Part shown: positions 8,362-16,690 of the stretch, piece by piece | Layout of the letters: each line of letters begins with the position of its first letter | Numbering within the stretch: position 1 is the stretch's first letter | Origin: Ideonella sp. | GTDB taxonomy: Bacteria > Pseudomonadota > Gammaproteobacteria > Burkholderiales > Burkholderiaceae_C | Direction: 5' to 3' | DNA: 24,853 nt | Assembly: GCA_016721465.1 (NCBI GenBank) | Contig: JADKIA010000021.1 | Coordinates: 1-24,853 of the forward strand | The notes under the pieces: generated by a model | Seen by the model: the letters and a program-made list of their open reading frames with translations, nothing else | Databases searched by the model: none | Told to the model about the DNA's origin: nothing | Program-made: the position numbers and the translations under genes

Positions 8362-9285
8362 TCACGGCGCCTGCCAGGCCTGCGGGTCGAATCGACCGCG
8401 CAGGCCGATCATCACCAGGGTGCCCGAGGGCGAACCGTTGGTGGCCGACGCCCGCGTCAGCTGGGTGCGCATTCCGACGGTTTGCACCAACCAGCGCTGG
8501 CCTTGGCCATCGACCACCCAGCCCTTGGCGCGCAACAGCCCCGCCTCGGGCGCCGACAAGCGCGCGGTGAGTGCGTCCAGGTCAGCGCCCGGGGGCACAT
8601 CGAGGCGGTGACTCACGAAGGCATCGGCCGCCGGGGCCGAGGGTTTGAGCCCCCATGGATCGGGTCGCCATGGCCGCGCACCGTCGTCACTGGGCGCAGG
8701 CAGCGTGCCGTAGACCAGATCGGCCGGCACCTGCGCCTGCACGCAGGCCGCGCAGGCCGCCTGTGGCGCCATGCGCCGCAGCCACGTGCGCAGCTCGGCC
8801 AGCGCTGCGGGCGCGATGGCATCGGCCTTGTTCAGCAGCAGCAGATCGGCATCGGCCAACTGCTGGCGCACGGTGTCGCCCACGTAGCGGTCGGTGGCCT
8901 GCGCACGCAGCGTGAGCGCATCGGCCACCACCACGATGCCTTCCAGGTGCAGGCCCGGCGCCAGGCGGGCGCTGCGCGCCACCGCTGCCGGCAGGCCCAC
9001 GCCGCTGGTCTCGATCAGCACGCGTTGCGGCGGCTGGGCTCGCCGTTGCAAGCCGGCGAGCGTGCCCACCAGGTCGGAGCCGAAGCTGCAGCACACGCAG
9101 CCGCCGGCCAGGCTCAGCACCTCGCCGTCCTGGCCGACGATCAGGTCGGCGTCGATGTTGAGCGCGCCGAAATCATTCACCAGCACGGCGATGCGCTCTC
9201 CGTCCGCCTGGCGCAGCAATTGGTTCACCAGCGTGGTCTTGCCGGCGCCCAGGTAGCCGCCGATCACGTGCGTGGGCAGCCGCAT
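8362..9285 (-). CDS. CobW/COG0523 family GTP-binding metallochaperone
   Basis: A G3E-family P-loop GTPase of 307 residues, intact. Walker A GGYLGAGKTT is at residues 9-18, the diagnostic metal-binding GGCVCC at 61-66, ETSGVG at about 92 and the guanine-specificity NKAD at about 152. A shorter CobW C-terminal domain follows and ends LRGRFDPQAW. No histidine-rich tail is present. Known: COG0523 proteins deliver or handle Zn, Co or other metals with GTP hydrolysis. It begins 12 bases after the amidohydrolase stop and lacks a good ribosome-binding site of its own, so translational coupling is likely. Inference: it may serve that metal-dependent amidohydrolase. It converges on aroQ with only 9 bases between. 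Confidence 0.92.
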   Translation of the reverse strand: MRLPTHVIGGYLGAGKTTLVNQLLRQADGERIAVLVNDFGALNIDADLIVGQDGEVLSLAGGCVCCSFGSDLVGTLAGLQRRAQPPQRVLIETSGVGLPAAVARSARLAPGLHLEGIVVVADALTLRAQATDRYVGDTVRQQLADADLLLLNKADAIAPAALAELRTWLRRMAPQAACAACVQAQVPADLVYGTLPAPSDDGARPWRPDPWGLKPSAPAADAFVSHRLDVPPGADLDALTARLSAPEAGLLRAKGWVVDGQGQRWLVQTVGMRTQLTRASATNGSPSGTLVMIGLRGRFDPQAWQAP

Positions 9286-9297
9286 CGCGCCGATGTG

Positions 9298-10971
9298 TCA
9301 AGACTGGGGAACAGTGGCTGGCGCCTGAAAGACGCGTCCGCCCTGCACGGTGCCCCACACCCGCAGGTCCTTGAGCTGGGCCGGTGGCACGCTTTCGGGG
9401 TCGTCGTCGAGCACGCAGAAGTCGGCACGCTTGCCGCATTCGATCGAGCCGATCTCGCCGTCCAGGTGCAGCGTGCGCGCGGCGCCGAGCGTGATGGCTT
9501 GCAAGGCGTCGGCCACGGGAATGCACTCGCCCTCGCCCAGCACGCGGCCGCTGGCGGTGAGCCGGGTCACCGCGCACCAGGCGGTGAACAGCGGGCCCAG
9601 CGGCGTGATGGGTGCGTCGCTGTGGATGGAATAGGGCACGCCGGTGTCGCGCGCGGTGCGGCAGGCGTTCATGCGCTCGGCGCGCTCGGGGCCTACGGTG
9701 GTGGCGCGGTGCTGGTCGCCCCAATAGAAATGGTGGTTGGCGAACAGGTTCACGCCCATGCCGAGCGCGCGCATGCGGCGGAACTGCGCCGCATCGGCCA
9801 GCTGGCAATGCTGCAGCGTGAAGCGGTGGTCGGGCGATGGGTGCTGGCGCAACGCGGCTTCCAGGCAATCGAGCGCCAGGTCCGTGGCCTCGTCGCCATT
9901 GGTGTGGGTGTGCACGGGCACGCCGTGCTGCAGCGCCAGCGCGTAGCACTCGCGGATGGTCTCCGGCGCGGTGTACCACAGGCCGTTGGGCGCGCCGTTG
10001 TAGTAGCCCGGCCAGCGCAGGCGGGCCGAGAAACCCTGGATCGAACCGTCGGCCACCACCTTGATGCGACCCAGGCGCAGCTGCTCGGTGTTGCGCTCGC
10101 GCAGCTGCACCGCGCGGGCCACGGCGTCCTTGGGCGTGATGGCGATCAGCCGCAGCAGCGGCACCAGGCGCACCGGGTAGCTGGCCTCGGCCGTGAGTCG
10201 CAGCAGGGTGTCCACTTCGCCGTCGCCCAGCGTGGCGGCCAGGTCGGTGGCGGTGGTCACACCAGCACGCACGGCCAGCTTGCCGAAGGCCCGGATGCCG
10301 GTCTCGTCGCCACTGAGGAAGGATCGCGTGAGGCCCAGGGGCTCGAACAGCGGCCCCATGGCATCGGGGCCCTTCAGTTCGCCCGTGGGCAGCCCGTCCG
10401 CGCCCAGTGGAATGCCGGGGTGCGCAATGCCGGTGCGGTTCAGCCCCGCCAACTGGAGTGCGGCGGTGTTGACGTTGAGGATGTGCCCGCTGGCATGCAG
10501 CACACCCACCGCCCGCACGGTGCTGACGCGATCCAGATCGGCTCGCGTGCAACGTTGCGATCCGAAGTAGATCGGGTCGAAGCCCCAGCCCACCACCGCC
10601 GCGGGCTGGCCGGCGCTGTCGGCCTCTGATCGGGTGAGCGAGTCCACCACGGCGTCCAACGTGGCGGCACCGGGCCAGTTGCGGCCATCCGGATCGGCCA
10701 GGTCGAAATAGCCGCAATAGGTGTAGCGCCACAGCGTGCCCGCCATCAGGTGGCTGTGGCCCTCCACCAGGCCGGGCATCAGCACCTGCCGGGCAAAGCG
10801 TTCATCGAGCGTGTGGGCACCCCAGCCGGCCAGATCGGCCAGGGTGCCCACGCCGAGGATGCGCCCCTCGCGCACGGCCACGTGCGTGGCATGCGGCCGT
10901 GACGGGTTCATCGTGATGATCTTGCGGGCGGCGTAGACCGTGGTGGCGGGTGAGGGCGATGACGGGCTCAT
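9298..10971 (-). CDS. YtcJ-like metal-dependent amidohydrolase
   Basis: 557 residues, intact. It has the amidohydrolase-superfamily layout: an N-terminal beta-sandwich with KIITMNP, the metal motif HSH at residues 72-74 (in GLVEGHSHL), the long YtcJ-type insertion, VPVHTHTNGDEA around residues 350-360, LQHCQLAD near 387, and the catalytic Asp region HSDAPITPLG near 451. The C-terminal IGSIECGKRADFCVLDDDP closes the sandwich. YtcJ/NfdA-type enzymes hydrolyse N-acyl or formamide-like bonds; the substrate here cannot be read. Start chosen at 10971 (MSPSSPSPATT); the frame is open far upstream but runs antisense to known membrane-protein frames. It lies 49 bases after the EamA permease and 12 before the CobW gene: probable operon permease-hydrolase-chaperone. 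Confidence 0.92.
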   Translation of the reverse strand: MSPSSPSPATTVYAARKIITMNPSRPHATHVAVREGRILGVGTLADLAGWGAHTLDERFARQVLMPGLVEGHSHLMAGTLWRYTYCGYFDLADPDGRNWPGAATLDAVVDSLTRSEADSAGQPAAVVGWGFDPIYFGSQRCTRADLDRVSTVRAVGVLHASGHILNVNTAALQLAGLNRTGIAHPGIPLGADGLPTGELKGPDAMGPLFEPLGLTRSFLSGDETGIRAFGKLAVRAGVTTATDLAATLGDGEVDTLLRLTAEASYPVRLVPLLRLIAITPKDAVARAVQLRERNTEQLRLGRIKVVADGSIQGFSARLRWPGYYNGAPNGLWYTAPETIRECYALALQHGVPVHTHTNGDEATDLALDCLEAALRQHPSPDHRFTLQHCQLADAAQFRRMRALGMGVNLFANHHFYWGDQHRATTVGPERAERMNACRTARDTGVPYSIHSDAPITPLGPLFTAWCAVTRLTASGRVLGEGECIPVADALQAITLGAARTLHLDGEIGSIECGKRADFCVLDDDPESVPPAQLKDLRVWGTVQGGRVFQAPATVPQS

Positions 10972-11009
10972 GGCACGGGTTCTCCTGCGAAGCGCGGGCG
11001 GGCGCGCGG

Positions 11010-11031
11010 TCAGATCGGGTTCAGATCGGGT
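11010..11031. repeat. Perfect 11-base tandem repeat
   Basis: TCAGATCGGGT occurs twice head to tail (11010-11020 and 11021-11031), covering the restored stop codon of the EamA gene and the start of the gap before the amidohydrolase. It may be a small replication-slippage duplication; no function is evident. Confidence 0.7.
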
Positions 11032-11993
11032 CGAGGGTCGATTGCGGGGCGGCGTTCTTGCTGCGGTTGCGTTGCGATTCACGCCGCGCCACCCAGACCG
11101 TGGCGGCACTGATGAGCATGCCACCGGCGATGGTGCTGTGCGAGGGCACATCACTGAACAGCAGCCAGCCCAGCACGGCCGACCACCAGATCGAGGAACT
11201 TGGCCGACTGCGTGGCCGAGATGTCGGCCACCTTGAACGAGCGCGTCAGGCAGTAGTGCCCGGCGCTGCCCAGCACGCCGCACAGCAGGTAGCCGGCCCA
11301 CTCGCCGCCGGTCAAGGGCCGCCAGTTCAGCAGCGCCAGCGGCAGGCTGAACAGCGACACGGTGATCGACTGCCAGACCAGGATGGTGCCGGTGTTTTCG
11401 TAGCGTGTGAGCGCCTTGGTGAGCAGGAAGGAGCCCGCAAACACCGGCGCCGAGGCCAGCATGATCAGGTGGTGCCAGCCGCCGCCTCCGCCGCCCCATT
11501 GAATGCGCGGGCCGACCACGATCATCACGCCGACGAAGCCCAGCACCGTGGCCAGCCAGCGCTCCCAGTGCATGGGTTCGCGAAAGAACAGGTAGGCGCC
11601 GATCATGATGAAGATCGGCCCGGTGAAGCCAATGGCGGTCATGTCGGCGAGCGGGATCTTCGGCAGCGCGATGAACCACAGGCACAGGCCGACGGTGTGC
11701 ACGAAGCCGCGCGTGAACTGCCCGCCGATCTGCTTCGGCTTGTAGGCTGCCACGCCGTGGTGCCAGATGATGGGCAGCAGCACGGCCAGGCCGAAGGCAT
11801 AGCGCAGAAACTGCGACTGGAACGGGTCCACCGTGAGCGTGAGCTTGCGCATCGTGGCGTTGAGCACGCTGAAGATGGCGCCGGCGCAGCTGGTCCACAG
11901 CAGGCCGCGGACGGTGGCGGGCAGATGGGCCGTGCGGTCGTGGACGGCGGCGTACACGCGCTGCCACGCGATGGCGAGAATCTGGGCGGGCAT
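11021..11993 (-). CDS. DMT superfamily permease (EamA domains), one frameshift
   Basis: A drug/metabolite-transporter-type inner-membrane protein of about 324 residues after correction, with roughly ten hydrophobic segments in two EamA repeats. Landmarks: SVLNATMRKLTL, FLRYAFGLAVLLPIIW, LADMTAIGFTGPIFIMIGA (first repeat end, about 11595-11655), FREPMHWERW, GFVGVMIVVGP, then the second repeat with LITKAL-like sequence and SAGHYCLTRSFKVAD. As given, the frame stops at about 11151 after FLDLVVGR. Shifting at about 11180 restores WSAVLGWLLF, then IAGGMLISAATVW, and ends at the stop 11021-11023. Substrate unknown. First gene of a probable operon with the amidohydrolase and CobW. Confidence 0.88.
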
Positions 11994-12122
11994 GTGCGGC
12001 CGAGGATATCAGCCACCCAGCCCGCCTCGCACGGGCTCCTCAGGCGTTGTTGCAGCGTGCGGTGGCAGGGCTGCAAGGCCGTGGGCGGGTTGACCCGCAT
12101 CCGGCCGGCCGTTCAAGTGGGC

Positions 12123-14177
12123 TCACCAGTCCCAGCCGCTCAATTGCCCGTTGCGCAACCAGTAGACCTGCGCTTCGATCTGCACACTGCGCTGCTGACC
12201 CAGGTCGGTGTCGAACGAGGTCGTCACACCCAGTGCGGGTTTGGCGCTGAGCTTGCGCGCCTGCGTGTCCACTTCCCAACGGCTCAGGCCCTGTTGCCAT
12301 TGGCCTTCGCTGCCGATCAGCATCGTCGGCAAGGCCACGCGCACGCTGCTGCCCCGCGCGAACAGGTTGATGCCGTGGCTGCTGCTGTCCAAGGCGGTCC
12401 AGCTGCCCGCCCCGCCCAGCGTCTGCGAGTCCAGTGCCTTCGGCAGCTTGGGGTTGGCCACGTCCAGCAAGGCCACCTTCACCCCGCCCAGCCGGCCGTT
12501 GGCATCGGCATCGCGGCCCACGCCCAGCAGCAGCCCGTTGTCCAGCGGGAACAGGTAGTCCGAGTAGCCGGGCATCTGCAACTCACCGGCCTGTTGCGGA
12601 TCGGCGGGGTTGCTCAGGTCCAGCACGTACAGCGGGTCGGTGCGGCGGAAGGTGACCAGGTAGCCGCGGTCGCCCGCAAAGCGCACCGCGTACACCTGCT
12701 CGCCGGCATGGCCCAGCGGCCCGGGAGTCTTGCTGTTGGGCAGCTGGCCCAGCACCTGCAGGCTCTGGTCGCTGGCGCGCTCGCGCAGCACGCTGAGCGT
12801 GGCCGGCGACGGTGCGACGGTGCTGTTGGCGTCCGCCAGCCAACCCCAGCCGGTCTCGCCGGTGAAGCTCAGCACGCGCAGGTCGCCGTTGTGCTCGCTC
12901 AGGCGGTAGGCCGAGCGCTCGGGGTCCCAGCCCAGGTGGCCGGTCACCTCGCCCGAAGCCCGGTAGGTGATCGCCTGGCCGGTGACGGAGAACTTGTGGA
13001 TGTCGGTCGTGGCCTGCGCTGCGTGGACCACCAGGCCTCTCGTCAGCACCGTGGCGTAGCGGCTGGTGGCCAGGTACAGGTTGTTGGCCGGCGACAGGTA
13101 GATCGCCTCGGTGCCGCCCAGGAAGCATCGGCTCCTGCGCGGCAGCCCCGGCGCGCCCAGGTCGATGGCGGTGATGGTGGTGACCTGCAGGCTGAGCGAG
13201 GCGTTCTTGGGCTGCACGTGGCAGTCGGTGTCCACCACCAGGGGCTGTGCGGTGCCGCCGTTGACGCGCAGCGTGGGCAGCACATCGGCGGCGGTGGTCT
13301 TGGCCAGCGCCGCGTCGCGTTCAGCGGTCGTGGCATTGGCCGGCAGCAGATCCACCGGCAGGGTGGGCAGGTAGGACGTCACCAGCACCAGCGTGTTGCC
13401 GACCAGCCGGCTGCCCACCACCTGGCCGCTCAGCGTCAGGCGCGTGCCGAGCGTGGCGGTGGCCGCGCCGGTGCCGGCCAACTCCACCGCCTGCACCTGG
13501 GTCTCGTGCTGCACGGCCACGGGCCAGTAGATCAGCGCATCGGTGGCAATGCAGAACGCGCCCGGCGGACAGGGGCTGGGCGTGCCGGTGACGGTGACGC
13601 TCTCACCCAGCACGGCCAGGCGCTTGGCGGCCGAGGCCAGCAGCATGCCGCGCGTGCTGGGGTAGGTGGACGGGTCCGCCGGCAGCGCCAGCGATTGCAG
13701 CAATGTGACGCGTCCGTCGGCGGCGCGCAGGTGCAGGTTGAGCTGGCTCTGCAGGGCACCCTTGGCGTTGCGCTGCGTGTTGTCCAGCGAGTGGATCAGG
13801 TTGCCGTCGGACTTGACCAGGTCGTCCTCGTCGATGCCGGCCTCCTGCACCGTGGTGTTGGATCGCTCCAGCGCCGCGCCGGTGCTGGTGGCGGGCACGG
13901 CGGCCAAGGCCGCATCGCCGCCCAGGGTCGCCGCCGACGCGCTGGTCCACCCCTGCGCTTGGCGCGCTGCCAGGGTGGCCTTGACCAGGGCCAGCAACTC
14001 ACCCGGCTTGGACGCCGTGATCGCGCTGGGATTGGGGGTGACGGGCGGTGTGGGCGTGTCGGGTGCAGCGGACCCGCCACCCCCGCAGGCCGCGAGACCG
14101 GCCGCAAGCAGCAGCGCGCCAATGGCGATGGCGCCTGCAGACCGGGCACGGGTTTGGCCAACATGGGCTTGCTTCAT
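12123..14177 (-). CDS. Secreted beta-propeller domain lipoprotein
   Basis: 684 residues, intact. Start at 14177 is supported by GAGGAG seven bases upstream; the frame extends further but only through the promoter region. A lipoprotein signal peptide is followed by the lipobox LAAC and a Gly run (residues about 20-31). The mature N-terminal region has QEAGIDEDDLVKSDGNLIHSL, the hallmark of the archaeal/bacterial beta-propeller family (Pfam Beta_propel, from memory). Repeated blade-like segments follow: FSVTGQAI, ERSAYRLSEHNGDLRVLSF, LYVLDLSNPADPQQAGELQM, GYSDYLFPLDNGLLLGVG, VKVALLDVANPKLP. Function unknown; outer-membrane or surface location inferred. Divergent from DUF6502 across a palindromic promoter region. 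Confidence 0.88.
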   Translation of the reverse strand: MKQAHVGQTRARSAGAIAIGALLLAAGLAACGGGGSAAPDTPTPPVTPNPSAITASKPGELLALVKATLAARQAQGWTSASAATLGGDAALAAVPATSTGAALERSNTTVQEAGIDEDDLVKSDGNLIHSLDNTQRNAKGALQSQLNLHLRAADGRVTLLQSLALPADPSTYPSTRGMLLASAAKRLAVLGESVTVTGTPSPCPPGAFCIATDALIYWPVAVQHETQVQAVELAGTGAATATLGTRLTLSGQVVGSRLVGNTLVLVTSYLPTLPVDLLPANATTAERDAALAKTTAADVLPTLRVNGGTAQPLVVDTDCHVQPKNASLSLQVTTITAIDLGAPGLPRRSRCFLGGTEAIYLSPANNLYLATSRYATVLTRGLVVHAAQATTDIHKFSVTGQAITYRASGEVTGHLGWDPERSAYRLSEHNGDLRVLSFTGETGWGWLADANSTVAPSPATLSVLRERASDQSLQVLGQLPNSKTPGPLGHAGEQVYAVRFAGDRGYLVTFRRTDPLYVLDLSNPADPQQAGELQMPGYSDYLFPLDNGLLLGVGRDADANGRLGGVKVALLDVANPKLPKALDSQTLGGAGSWTALDSSSHGINLFARGSSVRVALPTMLIGSEGQWQQGLSRWEVDTQARKLSAKPALGVTTSFDTDLGQQRSVQIEAQVYWLRNGQLSGWDW

Positions 14178-14199
14178 GGGCAGTCTCCTCAAATCGGGC

Positions 14200-14254
14200 T
14201 TGATTGCGAATGGATCGTGTGGGAAAATATCCCACACAAAGAAGCCACAGTCAA
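14200..14254. promoter_or_regulatory. Divergent promoter pair
   Basis: For the plus strand, TTGATT (14200-14205) is spaced 17 bases from GAAAAT (14223-14228), leading to the DUF6502 gene. For the minus strand, TTGACT (complement of 14249-14254) is spaced 17 bases from GATATT across the palindrome, leading to the propeller lipoprotein. Both -10 elements overlap the 14217-14237 inverted repeat. Positions are by eye against sigma-70 consensus; not a scored prediction. Confidence 0.5.
14217..14237. promoter_or_regulatory. Perfect palindromic operator candidate
   Basis: Arms GTGTGGGA (14217-14224) and TCCCACAC (14230-14237) are perfect inverted repeats around the 5-base centre AAATA. It sits between two divergent genes and covers both likely -10 elements, the standard place for a dimeric repressor to shut off both. 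The binding protein is unknown; the adjacent DUF6502 product is one candidate. Confidence 0.75.
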
Positions 14255-14256
14255 GC

Positions 14257-15086
14257 ATGGGCACCAAACACTCCCTGGTTCTGCGCAGCGTACTGCAGGT
14301 GATGCGGCCGCTGGTGCGCCTGTTGCTGCGCCATGGCGTGACCTACCCGGCCTTGGCCGGGGCGCTCAAGAGCGTGTTTGTGCAAGCCGCACAGGACGAA
14401 CTCGCGCGCCAGGGCATGGCGCGCACCGACAGTGCGCTCACCTTGCTCAGCGGTGTGCACCGCAAGGACGTGCGCGAGCTGCGCCAGCCCGAAGCCACTG
14501 CCCCGCGCAGCCGCCGAGCCGACGGCCAGGCCACACCGCTCGGCCTGGCCGGCGAAGTGGTGGGCCGCTGGATGAGCGACCGGGCCTTCCGCGGCCGCCA
14601 GGGCCCTGCGCGCCGACTGCCCAAGTCCGGTGAGGGCTCGTTCGACGCGCTGGTGGCCAGCGTCAGCCAGGACGTGCGGCCGCGTGCCATGCTCGACGAG
14701 CTGCTGCGCCTGGGCGTCGTGAGCGAGGGCGCGGACGGCATCGCGCTGCTCGAGGGCGGCTTCACCCCGCGCCAGGGCTTTGCCGAGATGTCCGGCCTGC
14801 TGGCCGACAACCTGGGCGACCATGCCGCCGCCGCCGCGGCCAATCTGCAGCAGGAGAGCAACTTCCTGGAGCAATCGATCTATGTCGACCAGATCACCGC
14901 CGAATCTGCCCTGCACCGGAGCAGGTGGCCAAGAAGGCCTGGGCCCAGGCCTTCAAGCGCGTGATGCACGAGGCCCGCATGCGCTTCGATGCGGACGCCG
15001 TGAGCGTGCCGGCCGATCAACGGCAACACCGCGCGCGCTTCGGCGTCTACTACTTCAGCGAACCCCAAAAGGACACGACACCGTGA
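14257..15086 (+). CDS. DUF6502 family protein, one frameshift
   Basis: About 276 residues after correction, normal for the family as I know it. The N-terminal half is helical and resembles a winged-helix fold: VMRPLVRLLLRHGVTYPAL, LKSVFVQAAQ and LLSGVHRKDVRELR (about residues 9-70). A middle region contains LGLAGEVVGRWMSD and DALVASVSQDVRPRAMLDEL. The C-terminal segment has LADNLGDHAAAAAANL and, after adding a base at about 14915, PEQVAKKAWAQAFKRVMHEA and ends YYFSEPQKD before TGA 15084-15086. Function is not established; DNA binding is my inference from the N-terminal pattern. No strong ribosome-binding site ahead of ATG 14257. The stop overlaps the next start (TGATG). Confidence 0.8.
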
Positions 15087-15640
15087 TGCCTCGCTTCACA
15101 CACTGGATGGCCACCTCGCTCGCGGCGATGCTGGTGGCCTGCGGTCCTGGCACCGGCGGCACCGGCACCGGCAACGACGTCGGCCTGGCCGACTTCGGCG
15201 CGGTCGCGGCATCGGTGTGCGGCGCCAGCTTTGCCGATGGCCTGCTGTGCCTGCCTGGCGCCACGGGCACGGCCTCGGGCCCGAGTTCGGCCATCGATGC
15301 GCAAGGCACGCAGACGGTGCGCTTCATCGACAGCCTGCAAGGGGCCAGGATCGTGGCCCAGTTCAATGCCAACAGCGTGGTGCTGGATGCCCGCTGCCAG
15401 GGCCTGAATTTCGCAGGGGATTGGGGCGTCACCGCGCAGGGCGATGCCCGCTACTTCGGCAGCACCTTGCAGGACGGCTCGGCTCAGCGCGCGCCAACGA
15501 GTCTGGCCGTGGAAGGCTCCGGCGCGGGCTCAGCCGCAAAGCTGACCGCCACACTGCGCGACGGCAACGGCCGCGTGCTGCTGGGGCCCATCACCCTGGT
15601 GCCGGCACCGGCCACCTTGCCTGCGCCCGGGCCCTGCTGA
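15086..15640 (+). CDS. Small putative lipoprotein of unknown function
   Basis: 184 residues, intact, starting at ATG 15086, which overlaps the DUF6502 stop by one base, so translational coupling is expected. A short signal peptide ends in the lipobox LVAC (near residue 19), followed by a Gly/Thr-rich linker. The remainder is a compact region with cysteines (ASVCGASF, GLLCLPG, ARCQGL) and the strand-like pieces QTVRFIDSLQ, DWGVTAQGDARYFGSTLQDG and KLTATLRDGNGRVLLGPITL, suggesting a beta-rich periplasmic domain. The C-terminus is Pro/Ala-rich and ends in Cys. I recognise no named family. Confidence 0.8.
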   Translation: MPRFTHWMATSLAAMLVACGPGTGGTGTGNDVGLADFGAVAASVCGASFADGLLCLPGATGTASGPSSAIDAQGTQTVRFIDSLQGARIVAQFNANSVVLDARCQGLNFAGDWGVTAQGDARYFGSTLQDGSAQRAPTSLAVEGSGAGSAAKLTATLRDGNGRVLLGPITLVPAPATLPAPGPC

Positions 15641-15770
15641 GCGTGCGGATTGGCCCATGGTTCACAAAGGTCAGGCCGTGCGCGCAATCCAGGGTGAATC
15701 CCATAGCCGGTCGAGCGCAAGGACGTGTAGTTTACGTGTCATCTGCGCAAGACATTGATACTGGCTCAAG

Positions 15771-15794
15771 CCTGCAGCGGCCCTGGCGTGCAGG
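15771..15794. terminator. Weak hairpin between convergent genes
   Basis: CCTGCA (15771-15776) pairs with TGCAGG (15789-15794), with a further GCC/GGC pairing inside. It lies in the 177-base gap between two convergent genes and so could end either transcript, but no T-run follows on either strand. Confidence 0.25.
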
Positions 15795-15817
15795 CCCAGT
15801 CAACGCCGCTGCAGTTC

Positions 15818-16690
15818 TCAGGCCGCGGCCCCCTGCCAGCGCCGCAGAACCAGCCACTGCACCCAGACCATGGCTGCGGTCAACACGAACATCGCGGTCG
15901 AGATCGCCGCTGCATAGCCGAAGCGGAAGTACTCAAAGCCATTCTGGTAGGCGTACAGCGGCAGGAACAGCGTGGCCTGCATCGGCCCACCCTTGGTGAT
16001 CACCAGTGCTGGCACGAAGCTCGATTGCAGGCTCCAGGCGACGTCGCGTGCCGCCAGAAAGACCAGGGTCGGCGCCAGCAGGGGCAAGGTCACGCGGTAG
16101 AAGATCCACATCGGCGGCACGCCTTCGATCGCACACAGCTCATAGAGTTCGGCCGGCAGTTCGCGCCGCGCCGCCAGCAGCACGACGTAGAGCTCGCCGA
16201 CCTGGAACAGGCCGAGCAGCACGATCGACAGCCGCGCGCCCCAGGGGCTGAGCAGCCATTCGTCGGCGGGCAGCCCCAACGCCCGCAAACCGAGCCCCAG
16301 CGGCCCGTAGATCGGGTTCAGCAGCCAAAGCCAGAGCAGCGCGTAGGCGATGTCGGGCACCACGGCGGGCAAGTAGGCGAGTGCTCGAACTGTCGCCACG
16401 CCGCGGCGCTGCGGCATCAGCAGCAGTGCCAGGCCAAGCGCCACGAGCAGTCGCAGTGGGCTGCTGATGGCAGCGATCAGTGCGCTGTTCTGCAAGGACT
16501 TCCAGAACACCGGATCGGCCCACAGCCTCTGCAGGTTGGCCCAGCCGGAAAGACGCGGCGGGCTGAGCGCGTCGTAGTCGGCAAAGGCCAGCACCAGCGT
16601 GGCCAGCAAGGGCAGCAGCACCAGCAGCGTGGCGGATACCAGGAGCGGCGCGGCGAGCCACAGCGCGCCGCGGGCGTCAGGGCCCTTCAT
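15818..16690 (-). CDS. Carbohydrate ABC transporter permease (MalF/UgpA type)
   Basis: 290 residues with six predicted membrane helices: LAAPLLVSATLLVLLPLLA at the N-terminus, then SALIAAISSPLRLLVALGLA, AYLPAVVPDIAYALLWLWLL, LSIVLLGLFQVGELYVVLL and a last helix near the C-terminus. The cytoplasmic EAA loop that docks on the ATPase reads YELCAIEGVPPMWIFYRVTLP (residues about 188-208). Start at 16690 overlaps the ATPase stop by four bases (ATGA). It is the last gene of the minus-strand ABC operon. The sugar-type (CUT1) assignment comes from the gene set as a whole; the substrate is unknown. Confidence 0.9.
   Translation of the reverse strand: MKGPDARGALWLAAPLLVSATLLVLLPLLATLVLAFADYDALSPPRLSGWANLQRLWADPVFWKSLQNSALIAAISSPLRLLVALGLALLLMPQRRGVATVRALAYLPAVVPDIAYALLWLWLLNPIYGPLGLGLRALGLPADEWLLSPWGARLSIVLLGLFQVGELYVVLLAARRELPAELYELCAIEGVPPMWIFYRVTLPLLAPTLVFLAARDVAWSLQSSFVPALVITKGGPMQATLFLPLYAYQNGFEYFRFGYAAAISTAMFVLTAAMVWVQWLVLRRWQGAAA

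Noticed and set aside
8482..10629. 715-codon plus-strand open frame opposite CobW and the amidohydrolase
   Set aside because: A GC-rich antisense shadow, full of His/Gln/Arg/Gly low-complexity sequence; both opposite-strand genes have clear family motifs.
10972..11967. Very long minus-strand open frame continuing upstream of the amidohydrolase
   Set aside because: The extension is out of frame with the clearly membrane-protein-like EamA sequence on the same strand, shows Arg/Pro-rich shadow composition, and the amidohydrolase domain begins properly at 10971.
12080..12100. GCGGGT/ACCCGC short hairpin downstream of the propeller gene
   Set aside because: Only a 6-base stem with a 2-base loop and no T-run; too weak to call a terminator.
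14178..14267. Longer N-terminus of the propeller lipoprotein
   Set aside because: It would translate through the palindrome and both promoters; ATG 14177 has GAGGAG and begins a clean lipoprotein signal peptide.
10950..14633. 1227-codon plus-strand open frame
   Set aside because: It runs antisense across three recognised genes and a promoter region, and its composition is typical of reverse-frame shadows in high-GC DNA.
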